This document shows, one piece after another, positions 16,143-22,430 of a stretch of DNA of 24,718 bases; position 1 is the stretch's first letter; the number at the start of each line of letters is the position of its first letter. Source of the stretch: an uncultured Lachnospiraceae bacterium (GTDB taxonomy: Bacteria; Bacillota; Clostridia; Lachnospirales; Lachnospiraceae); NCBI GenBank assembly GCA_910587095.1, contig CAJUMJ010000053.1, positions 1 to 24,718 on the forward strand, given 5' to 3'. The position numbers and the translations under genes were made by a program. The notes below the pieces were generated by a model. It saw only the letters and a program-made list of their open reading frames with translations. It did not search any database and was not told the origin of the DNA.

Positions 16143-16293
16143 CGTGCATAGGCACAGACAACCAAGCAGAGTATCCGCTCTCACCTTGCAACATCTCAGT
16201 TCGCAAGCGTTCATAGCCTTTTCCAGTGACATGGACAGTGGATTTCAGTGGGCATTTATGATCGGGTGGATAGCATGGCTGTCCGCTTTTTTT
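16143..16293 (+). ncRNA. infC operon leader with attenuator (L20-leader-like)
   Basis: Between promoter and infC lies a structured leader starting with ACCAAGCAGAGTATCCGCTC. It ends in a terminator where GTGGATAGC (16266-16274) pairs with GCTGTCCGC (16278-16286), followed by seven T. GGACAG at 16233-16238 can pair with CTGTCC (16279-16284), giving an alternative fold that would disrupt the terminator. In Firmicutes the infC-rpmI-rplT operon is autoregulated by ribosomal protein L20 through such a leader. Family membership is judged from position and recalled sequence, not from a model search. Confidence 0.7.
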
Positions 16294-16372
16294 GCGCGGA
16301 TAGGCAGAGGCGGAAAGCGGCGTAGACTGGATAATGTTTGCGTGTGAAGCTTTCAAATCTGCTTAGAAGCGG
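16294..16372 (+). repeat. degenerate structured repeat in the infC leader
   Basis: Directly after the attenuator T-run, GCGCGGATAGGCAGAGGCGG resembles the GCGCGTATAAGCAGAGTCGG that follows the thrS T-box terminator. The 3' part GTGTGAAGC...AATCTGCTTA matches the 3' part of that same copy. TAGGCAGA (16301-16308) pairs with TCTGCTTA (16358-16365) with one G-U. The inner stem is missing, so this is a shortened or decayed member. Confidence 0.55.
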
Positions 16373-16423
16373 ATCAGGGCAGGGTCAAAAGACGGTTTTC
16401 TTATGGAGATGGAGGGTAGAACG

Positions 16424-16930
16424 ATTAGCGACTTATTTATTAATGAGCAGATCAGGGACAGAGAAGTCCGGGTGATCGGTGCAGACGGAGAACAGCTCGG
16501 TGTTATGCCGACCAGAGAGGCGATGAAGCTTGCGGAGGAAGCAGGCGTGGATCTTGTCAAGATTGCGCCCACGGCGAAGCCGCCGGTCTGCAAGATCGTG
16601 GATTACGGCAAGTTTAAATACGAACAGGCCAGAAAAGACAAGGAAGCGAAGAAGAAGCAGAAAATCGTTGAGATCAAGGAAATTCGTCTTTCCCCGAATA
16701 TTGATACCAACGATTTGAACACGAAGGTAAACGCTGCCAGAAAGTTTCTAAGCAGGGGTGACAGAGTGAAGGTGACGCTGCGGTTCCGTGGCCGTGAGAT
16801 GGCGCATATGAATACGAGCAAGCACATTCTGGATGACTTTGCGCAGGCGCTTTCCGACATCGCGGTGATGGATAAGGCGCCCAAGGTGGAAGGCAGAAGT
16901 ATGACCATGTTTTTAGCTGAGAAGCGTTAG
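16424..16930 (+). CDS. infC: translation initiation factor IF-3
   Basis: IF-3 binds the 30S subunit and proofreads start codon selection. The protein has the N-domain start ISDLFINEQIRDREVRVI, the linker KFKYEQARKDKEAKKKQK and the C-domain EIRLSPNIDTNDLNTKV to the end. I place the start at the ATT at 16424 (168 residues). GGAGGG at 16411-16416 lies seven bases before it, and AUU is the known autoregulatory start of infC in several bacteria. The alternative ATG at 16403 (175 residues) has no Shine-Dalgarno and would put the good one inside the coding region. First gene of the infC-rpmI-rplT operon. Confidence 0.95.
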   Translation: MSDLFINEQIRDREVRVIGADGEQLGVMPTREAMKLAEEAGVDLVKIAPTAKPPVCKIVDYGKFKYEQARKDKEAKKKQKIVEIKEIRLSPNIDTNDLNTKVNAARKFLSRGDRVKVTLRFRGREMAHMNTSKHILDDFAQALSDIAVMDKAPKVEGRSMTMFLAEKR

Positions 16931-17037
16931 TGTGCGAAGCGGATAAGAGCCAGTACATTAGTTTCCCGGTTGAAATAGAGGATGATATCTTGGATTGATA
17001 TCTTGTAACAGGAATAAAATACAGGAGGAACAGTAAA

Positions 17038-17235
17038 ATGCCGAAAATGAAAACCAGCAGAGCTGCTGCAAAACGTTTCAAGGTAACCGGAACGGGTAAG
17101 TTAAAGAGAAATAAAGCGTACAAGCGCCATATCTTGACCAAAAAGACGACGAAGAACAAGAGAAATCTCAGAAAGCCTGCGATGACGGACAAGACGAATG
17201 TAAAGAACATGAAAAAGATTTTACCTTACTTGTAA
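17038..17235 (+). CDS. rpmI: 50S ribosomal protein L35
   Basis: The 65-residue, highly basic protein starts PKMKTSRAAAKRFKVTGTGK, diagnostic of bL35, and has normal length. AGGAGG lies ten bases before the ATG. It sits between infC and rplT in the standard order. The 107-bp gap after infC contains a small GATATC...GATATC hairpin but no terminator. Confidence 0.98.
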   Translation: MPKMKTSRAAAKRFKVTGTGKLKRNKAYKRHILTKKTTKNKRNLRKPAMTDKTNVKNMKKILPYL

Positions 17236-17282
17236 AGCAGGCTGAAGTGAATGAGTGTTTTGAATTTTAGGAGGAGAGAGAC

Positions 17283-17639
17283 ATGGCAAGAATAAAAGGC
17301 GGCATGAATGCCAGAAAAAAGCATAACAGAGTGTTAAAGCTTGCGAAAGGTTACAGAGGCGCGAGATCCAAGCAGTATAGAGTGGCAAAGCAGTCCGTGA
17401 TGAGAGCGCTTGCATCATCCTATGCCGGCAGAAAAGAGAGAAAGCGTCAGTTCAGACAGCTTTGGATCGCACGTATCAATGCGGCGGCCAGAATGAATGG
17501 TTTGTCTTACAGCAGATTTATGTACGGTTTAAAGAATGCGGGAATTGACATGAACAGAAAGATGCTTGCGGAGATGGCAGTCAATGATGCTGAGGGCTTC
17601 ACGACTTTGGCTGAGCTTGCGAAAGCTAATTTGAAATAA
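17283..17639 (+). CDS. rplT: 50S ribosomal protein L20
   Basis: The 118-residue basic protein begins ARIKGGMNARKKHNRVLKLA and contains AYGRKER-type and FRQLWIARINAAAR segments diagnostic of bL20. Length is normal. L20 is needed for early 50S assembly and is the known autorepressor of this operon in Firmicutes through the infC leader. AGGAGGAGAG precedes the ATG. Confidence 0.98.
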   Translation: MARIKGGMNARKKHNRVLKLAKGYRGARSKQYRVAKQSVMRALASSYAGRKERKRQFRQLWIARINAAARMNGLSYSRFMYGLKNAGIDMNRKMLAEMAVNDAEGFTTLAELAKANLK

Positions 17640-17652
17640 TTGTAGAAATAGA

Positions 17653-17680
17653 GGGCATGGTGTAGAACCGTGTCCTTTCT
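17653..17680 (+). terminator. probable terminator of infC-rpmI-rplT
   Basis: GGGCATGG (17653-17660) pairs with CCGTGTCC (17668-17675), including two G-U pairs, followed by TTTCT. It lies 13 bases after the rplT stop. The U-tract is short. Confidence 0.5.
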
Positions 17681-17770
17681 GCTATGCGCAGGCCTGTGCA
17701 GAGGAATATGCCGCTAAAGCGGCGCATGGGCCGCTTTGCGGGCAGGAAGAAAAGCTTTCCTGCTCGATTT
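17681..17770 (+). repeat. multi-hairpin segment between rplT and pepD, related to the structured repeats
   Basis: After the rplT terminator come GCCGCT-AA-AGCGGC (17710-17723), CCGC-TTT-GCGG (17731-17741) and a 9-bp stem pairing GGGCAGGAA (17740-17748) with TTCCTGCTC (17757-17765). The last hairpin plus its CTCGATT flank resembles 14222-14252 in the lipoprotein leader, and GCGCAGGCC at its 5' end resembles ACGCAGGCC there. It lies 50 bases before pepD and may be part of its leader. Confidence 0.4.
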
Positions 17771-17819
17771 TTACAGACCATATATGGCAAGGCATTGTGT
17801 AAGGAGGCACGGTTTTGGG

Positions 17820-19271
17820 ATGGACGTTTTAAAAGGATTGGAACCTCAGAGCGTATTTTACTATTTTGAACAGATATGCGGGATACCGCACGGTTCGGGA
17901 AATATCGCGGCGATCAGCGATTATCTGAAAAATTTTGCAAGAGAGAGGGCGCTTTTTTGCATACAGGACAGTCTGGGAAATGTCGTTATAATCAGAGAAG
18001 CCTCGCCGGATTATAAGGATGAACCTCCTTATATTTTGCAGGCTCATATGGATATGGTGGCGGTGGCGGCAGCGGGTACGGGGATTGACATGACCAGGGA
18101 TCCGCTTCATTTGAAAGTCGAGAGCGGGAAAATCTTTGCGGAGGGCACCAGCCTTGGTGGAGATGACGGTATTGGCGTGGCATACTGTCTTGCGCTGCTT
18201 GACGCGAAGGAATTATCCCTGCCACGTCTTGAGGTGGTTTTGACCGTGGATGAAGAGACGGGTATGGAGGGGGCGATGGGCATAGACCTCTCCATGCTGC
18301 GAGGAAAACGCATGATTAACCTGGATCAGGAGGAGGAAGGCGTCTTTATTACAAGTTGTGCCGGCGGCGCAAGAGTGGATGTGACTGTCCCGCTAAAAAG
18401 GGAGAAGACGCAGCCGGAAATGGTGCGGCTTGATCTTAAAGTCGGCGGACTGCAGGGAGGCCATTCGGGAATGGAAATCAATAAGGGGAGAGGGAATGCG
18501 AACCGGCTTTTGGGCTCTCTTCTTGACGGTTTGTCGTCACGATATGACATCCGACTCGTTCATATGGAGGGCGGCGTTGCGGATAATGCGATTCCGCGGG
18601 AAGCGGAAGCGGGGATTCTGGTATGTGAAGCGGATCAGGATGATATCTTGTCGTATCTGAAATCGGAAGAAAGGAAGATGAGAGCGGATATGAAGGATAC
18701 GGATCCGGCGTTTTTTGTGGAAAAACTCTACCATGATAGGAAAGATTTAGAGTCCTGCTATACAAGGGAATCCACGGCAAATGCACTTGCATGCCTGTGT
18801 GAGCTGCCGAACGGTGTCGTTGCCATGAGCCAGGAGGTGGAGGGATTGGTGGAAACTTCTCTCAATCTGGGCGTGATGCGTTTGAAAGAGGAAAGCTTGC
18901 AGCTACAGTATGCGGTCAGGAGCAGCGTGGATCGGAAAAAGGAAGAACTTTGTAGCCATATGGCGCACACAGCCGGGAAAATGGGCGCGTCGATCAGGAT
19001 CAGAAATGAATATCCGGGATGGGCCTACAGGAAAGACTCTCCGCTTCGTGAGAAAATGGTGCGGGTTTATGAAAAAATGTACGGAAAGCCGCCGGTGCTT
19101 GAGGCGATACATGCCGGTCTGGAATGCGGGCTTTTTGCGGGAAAGATAGAAGGCTTGGACTGTGTCAGCGTTGGGCCTGATCTGGAAAACGTGCATACCG
19201 CTCAGGAGCGGATGGATATTGATTCCGTGGGACGCGTTTGGTCTTATCTTTTGGAAGTGCTCAAAAATTGA
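17820..19271 (+). CDS. pepD: aminoacyl-histidine dipeptidase (Xaa-His dipeptidase), M20 family
   Basis: This cytosolic di-zinc dipeptidase of the PepD/carnosinase-like M20 family has about 483 residues, the usual length. Metal ligands and catalytic residues are seen in LQAHMDMV (His, Asp), SLGGDDGIGVAY (bridging Asp), TVDEETGMEGA (catalytic Glu plus ligand Glu), INLDQEEEG (Asp) and IHAGLECGLF (His). A dimerisation lid with GGLQGGHSGMEINKGRGNAN lies between. ATG 17820 matches the family start MDVLKGLEPQSVF; AAGGAGG at 17801-17807 is twelve bases away, slightly long. An in-frame upstream ATG at 17736 would read through the hairpin segment and is rejected. Confidence 0.95.
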   Translation: MDVLKGLEPQSVFYYFEQICGIPHGSGNIAAISDYLKNFARERALFCIQDSLGNVVIIREASPDYKDEPPYILQAHMDMVAVAAAGTGIDMTRDPLHLKVESGKIFAEGTSLGGDDGIGVAYCLALLDAKELSLPRLEVVLTVDEETGMEGAMGIDLSMLRGKRMINLDQEEEGVFITSCAGGARVDVTVPLKREKTQPEMVRLDLKVGGLQGGHSGMEINKGRGNANRLLGSLLDGLSSRYDIRLVHMEGGVADNAIPREAEAGILVCEADQDDILSYLKSEERKMRADMKDTDPAFFVEKLYHDRKDLESCYTRESTANALACLCELPNGVVAMSQEVEGLVETSLNLGVMRLKEESLQLQYAVRSSVDRKKEELCSHMAHTAGKMGASIRIRNEYPGWAYRKDSPLREKMVRVYEKMYGKPPVLEAIHAGLECGLFAGKIEGLDCVSVGPDLENVHTAQERMDIDSVGRVWSYLLEVLKN

Positions 19272-19302
19272 TGAAATATTTTAAAAAATTTAAAAATTGC
19301 AC

Positions 19303-19331
19303 TTGCAATTATCGAGCAAATTCGTTATAAT
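19303..19331 (+). promoter_or_regulatory. tRNA-Pro promoter
   Basis: TTGCAA (19303-19308), 17 bp, consensus TATAAT (19326-19331). The transcript would start about six bases before the tRNA. Confidence 0.8.
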
Positions 19332-19343
19332 TATATCTGGTTT

Positions 19344-19416
19344 CGGGGTGTGGCTCAGGTGGTAGAGCGCTACTTTAGGGAAGTAGAGGCCGCAAGTTCA
19401 AGTCTTGTCACTCCGA
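19344..19416 (+). tRNA. tRNA-Pro, anticodon AGG
   Basis: The 73-base cloverleaf is complete. The 7-bp acceptor stem is CGGGGTG/CACTCCG with one G-U, and the D stem is GCTC/GAGC. The anticodon stem is CTACT/AGTAG with loop TTAGGGA, giving anticodon AGG and G37. The variable loop has five bases, and the T arm is GCAAG-TTCAAGT-CTTGT. C1-G72 and A73 fit bacterial tRNA-Pro identity. CCA is not encoded. A34 would need deamination to inosine to read several Pro codons. The 3' half is the attachment site of the element that follows. Confidence 0.92.
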
Positions 19417-19417
19417 T
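19372..19417 (+). repeat. attL (tRNA-proximal attachment site)
   Basis: This 46-bp stretch runs from the anticodon stem to the base after the tRNA discriminator. It is repeated at 22431-22476 with a single A to T change at 19400/22459 (T-loop). It keeps the tRNA intact. Confidence 0.9.
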
Positions 19418-19424
19418 CATAAAG

Positions 19425-19466
19425 AACCCTGATAATCACTGCGTATGGTGGTTATCAGGGGTTTTT
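19425..19466 (+). terminator. terminator downstream of tRNA-Pro
   Basis: CCCTGATAA (19427-19435) pairs with TTATCAGGG (19452-19460), extended by CAC/GTG, and is followed by GTTTTT. Confidence 0.85.
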
Positions 19467-19523
19467 CCATTTATAGGGTATTTATCATTTTTTATCATCG
19501 ATTACCATCTTTTATCATTCTAA

Positions 19524-19546
19524 TTGTGGTAAAAATTGTGGTAAAT
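19524..19546 (+). repeat. arm-type direct repeats, left end
   Basis: TTGTGGTAAA occurs twice with a 12-bp period, and the whole 23 bp is repeated exactly at 22351-22373 near the right end. The position inside both att sites fits integrase arm-binding sites. The motif resembles the GTAGTAAAT-type arm sites of Tn916 as I recall them. Confidence 0.65.
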
Positions 19547-19593
19547 GATCGGGGCTGTGATTCTCTCAGAAATTTTATCAAGGAGGAGAGACT

Positions 19594-20232
19594 ATGGCTA
19601 AGAAAAGAAGAAATGGTGAGGGAACTTGGAGAAACAAGACGATCAGTGGGATTCCTTATGTTTTTTACCGGGATGCGGAGGGAAAGTATTTTTATGGAAA
19701 GACGGAAAAGGCGATGAAAGCAAAGATTAAGCAGGCAAATTCCGTATCTACAATGACAGCGTCTGGTAAAAAGGAGCAGACTTTCGGGGAGTATATGTTA
19801 CTGTGGCTTCAATCAATTAGGACGGGAATTGAGCCAACCACCTATCAATCCTATCTGGATGTGGTAAATGCAAGATTGATTAACTACAAAGCGTATGATC
19901 TGGCCAATGTCAGATTGGCGGAGCTTTCCAGCAGGATGTTTCAGGATTATCTTAATTCGCTTGCGGAGAGGTATTCCCTGAACAGTATCAAAAAAGGTGT
20001 GGGGCTGATAAAGACCTGTATACGGTATGCAGAAGCCAAGAAGGATATAGAGCCAATGTATCTTCAGGTAACGGTAACAACACCGTCGGAGGCGGTGATG
20101 CGTGGATTGGGATATACGAAAAGGATATCCCAATCCATTGCTTGCCTATGTTGTATATTATGCATGTGGGGATTTAAAAAACATGAAACGGATAGGACTT
20201 GTGTGGCAAAAAATATGTTGTTCCTAAAATGA
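19594..20232 (+). pseudogene. tyrosine recombinase (integrase), catalytic domain deleted
   Basis: The first about 165 residues match a Tn916-type integrase. An AP2-like arm-binding domain (about 1-60, GEGTWRNKTISGIPYVFYRD) is followed by a SAM-like core-binding domain (about 65-165, FGEYMLLWLQSIRTGIEPTTY). After TVTTPSEAV the reading becomes unrelated (from about 20100) and stops at 20232. The catalytic R...HxxR...Y domain of about 200 residues is missing. AAGGAGGAGA precedes the ATG. Another frame near 20105-20220 is also protein-like, so the junction probably joins two deleted sequences. Confidence 0.85.
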
Positions 20233-20303
20233 CGAACCAGAGGACCTTTCCTGACGGCTAATTATATGAGGGGAATTTTTTATAGAAGGAGGATTGGCTG
20301 GTC

Positions 20304-20486
20304 ATGGAAAAGTTTTTAACAGTGAAAGAGGTATCCGATGTATTACATTTGGGGAAAACAAATACTTATAAATTGTTTCAGGGAAAAGATTTCCCAAAGA
20401 TTACAATAGGGAGAAAGTTATTAATAAAAGAGAGTGAGCTGGATGGATACTTAGAAAAATATGCAGGAGCTATTATTGATCTATAG
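20304..20486 (+). CDS. excisionase-like helix-turn-helix protein
   Basis: The 60-residue protein has the form of the HTH_17/excisionase family. FLTVKEVSDVLHLGKTNTYK is a MerR-like helix-turn-helix, followed by a wing (FPKITIGRKLLIKESELDGYLEK). Such proteins bend DNA at attachment sites to direct excision. AAGGAGG lies twelve bases before the ATG. It appears intact although the integrase is not, and it is in the right place for an Int/Xis module. Confidence 0.8.
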   Translation: MEKFLTVKEVSDVLHLGKTNTYKLFQGKDFPKITIGRKLLIKESELDGYLEKYAGAIIDL

Positions 20487-20534
20487 AATATAAGTTGCTT
20501 TTGAAACATCACGTTTATCTATCCTATAAAATAA

Positions 20535-20563
20535 TTGTGTACTTCTTCCATGGTGTATATAAT
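20535..20563 (+). promoter_or_regulatory. promoter upstream of the ATPase fragment
   Basis: TTGTGT (20535-20540), 17 bp, consensus TATAAT (20558-20563). It can drive the downstream fragment and the DUF1016 gene. Confidence 0.6.
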
Positions 20564-20621
20564 GAAAGTATAGAAATCTTTACTTATCATATTGGCAAGG
20601 GATTCAGTTTGGAGGAAGAAG

Positions 20622-20892
20622 ATGTATATTAAAAATGTTCATATAGAAAATTTTCGTAATTTCCATTGTATAGATATTCCTTTAAAAAAGCTTGCAATTG
20701 TGATTGGTGGAAATGATGCGGGAATGGGTTCCTGATGCGGTGATTTTGGGACTTTCTATGACAAAATCAGATGAGGCACAGATGATAGGAACAGCATATC
20801 AGGCAGGCATTGATAAAATATATAAATGTTATATCAATGATGAGGGAAATTTAGATGCACGCTTAATACCATTATTTAATTCTACTGAGTGA
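20622..20892 (+). pseudogene. RecF/OLD-like ATPase start fused out of frame to an unrelated C-terminus
   Basis: ATG 20622 (GGAGG at 20611) opens MYIKNVHIENFRNFHCIDI, typical of SMC/RecF/OLD-type ATPases, and reaches the Walker A start VIGGNDAG. There the expected GK[ST] is replaced and a stop appears at 20733. From about 20720 the +1 frame reads REWVPDAVILGLSMTKSDEA to a natural-looking end at 20892, the C-terminus of a different or deleted region. A deletion inside the Walker A codons best explains this. OLD-like ATPases are frequent in phage defence, but the identity of this one is unresolved. Confidence 0.7.
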
Positions 20893-20922
20893 AGTGTATT
20901 ACAATATAGGAGGGGTGATAAA

Positions 20923-21945
20923 ATGGATAATAATAACCTAATTTCCTATGAGGACATCTATTCTGAAATAAAGGAAACACTTTTGCTGTCTCGCAATCAG
21001 GCGTACAGCGCAGTCAATTTTGCGATGGTACAAGCTTACTGGCAGATTGGCCGCATTATCGTGGAACATGAGCAGAATGGCAATGCGCGGGCCGTTTACG
21101 GGAAATCGGAGTTACAAGAGTTGTCCAGCCGTTTGACCAAGGACTTTGGCAAGGGCTTTTCTGTGCGGACATTGCAGCAGATGAAAAAATTTTATGTAAT
21201 GTTTCCAAATACGAACGCACTGCGTTCGCAATTGACTTGGACGCACTATCGCCTCCTGCTGTCGGTGGAAAATGAACAGGCAAGGCAGTGGTATATGGAT
21301 GAGGCCATCGCCTCTGCATGGTCAAGCCGCCAACTGGAGCGACAAATTTCCACATTTTACTATGAGCGTCTCCTTACAAGCCGTGATCAAACACCAGTGA
21401 AAGCTGAGGCAGACGAACTCACAGCGCCATTGACAGCGGAGAACTTTATCAAAGACCCCTATGTGCTGGAATTTCTTGATTTGAAAAATTATCCGGCATT
21501 GCGGGAGTCTGACTTGGAGCAGGCTCTGCTTGATAAGCTGCAGGAATTTTTGTTGGAGTTAGGGCGCGGATTTTGTTTTGTGGCTAGGCAAAAGTTGATG
21601 CGCTATGAAGATGAAGATTTTTACCTCGACCTCGTATTTTATCACAGCATTTTGAAATGCCATGTGCTGATTGATTTGAAAATCGGCAAGCTGACCCATA
21701 CAGATGTGGGGCAGATGGACAGTTATATCCGTATGTTTGACGCGCTGTGCAAAAATGAAGATGACAACCCCACTATTGGTATCATTCTGTGTTCCCAGAA
21801 GAATGAGGCAATCGTCAAATATTCTGTTTTGAATGATGCGCAGCAAGTTTTCGCCTCACGGTATCGTCTCGCACTGCCGTCTGCGGAGGAATTGCAGCAT
21901 GAAATTGAGAACGAGCGTAAACGGATCGAGGAGCAGGAGGAATAA
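20923..21945 (+). CDS. PDDEXK nuclease family protein (DUF1016/YhcG)
   Basis: The 340-residue protein appears full length. The DUF1016 N-terminal region (about 10-150) has the conserved AYWQIGRIIVEHEQ, a YG motif and FGKGFSVRTLQQMKKFY. The C-terminal PDDEXK nuclease domain (about 170-330) has YLDLVFYH with D236 and LIDLKIGK with D251 and K253, a D...DxK active site, then GQMDSY. Family members are often next to type I restriction or toxin genes on mobile DNA; the exact target is not established. GGAGGGG precedes the ATG. The PIN remnant starts two bases after its stop. Confidence 0.9.
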   Translation: MDNNNLISYEDIYSEIKETLLLSRNQAYSAVNFAMVQAYWQIGRIIVEHEQNGNARAVYGKSELQELSSRLTKDFGKGFSVRTLQQMKKFYVMFPNTNALRSQLTWTHYRLLLSVENEQARQWYMDEAIASAWSSRQLERQISTFYYERLLTSRDQTPVKAEADELTAPLTAENFIKDPYVLEFLDLKNYPALRESDLEQALLDKLQEFLLELGRGFCFVARQKLMRYEDEDFYLDLVFYHSILKCHVLIDLKIGKLTHTDVGQMDSYIRMFDALCKNEDDNPTIGIILCSQKNEAIVKYSVLNDAQQVFASRYRLALPSAEELQHEIENERKRIEEQEE

Positions 21946-21947
21946 GT

Positions 21948-22138
21948 ATGGCATTAGTAGTGATTCGGGCGGATGAAGATAGTGCTGAGTTAAAAATTCG
22001 GGATGTGAATGACCGACCGATCTTACGGGCGGCATGAAAGCCGGGGCAGATGGTTTACTTACCGGTGATAAAGACTTTTTAGAGTCTGGTTTGAAAAATC
22101 CTGTGATTATGATGCCGGCTGAATTTATTGCTTCCTGA
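21948..22138 (+). pseudogene. PIN-domain toxin fragment, frameshifted
   Basis: The frame from ATG 21948 reads IRDVNDRPILRAA and hits TGA at 22035. The overlapping -1 frame continues KAGADGLLTGDKDFLESGL then MPAEFIAS to TGA at 22136. Together they match the last third of a PIN_3-type RNase toxin, including the acidic DRPIL and TGDKDF catalytic motifs. The N-terminal two thirds are missing and one base change would restore the frame. No antitoxin gene is visible next to it. Confidence 0.75.
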
Positions 22139-22163
22139 TTTTTATCGTCATGGGATTCAAAAA

Positions 22164-22203
22164 TTGAGCGGTACCGCTCAAAAGGAAGAAAAGACCGCTC
22201 AAA
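22164..22203. promoter_or_regulatory. 18-bp perfect palindrome plus third half-site
   Basis: TTGAGCGGTACCGCTCAA (22164-22181) is a perfect palindrome. Its half ACCGCTCAAA recurs at 22194-22203, exactly 21 bp after the first (22173-22182). The spacing on one DNA face suggests operator sites for a dimeric regulator. No gene starts right after it, so the controlled gene may have been deleted. Confidence 0.45.
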
Positions 22204-22350
22204 TTTTATTTTCTCTAATTTTTACACGCCATATTTAATATCAAAAATATTTTGACGAAAAAAGAAATTCTTGATACAATAAATATGTAATCAGTAATTA
22301 TTCTGCCAATGTAGAACATCTGAGAGATCATATAATAGCGAATTACCCAG

Positions 22351-22373
22351 TTGTGGTAAAAATTGTGGTAAAT
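22351..22373 (+). repeat. arm-type direct repeats, right end
   Basis: This is an exact copy of the 23 bp at 19524-19546, in the same orientation, 57 bp inside the right attachment site. Apart from this and the palindrome I see nothing in 22139-22430. Confidence 0.65.
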
Positions 22374-22430
22374 TTTTGATGATACTGCTGTAAAACGCGG
22401 AAATAGGGGGCTTTTGAGAAGTGACAGGAA

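Noticed and set aside
17736..17819. Longer pepD N-terminus from 17736
   Set aside because: The extension reads through a hairpin-rich leader segment and has no family similarity; MDVLKGLEPQ at 17820 is the usual beginning.
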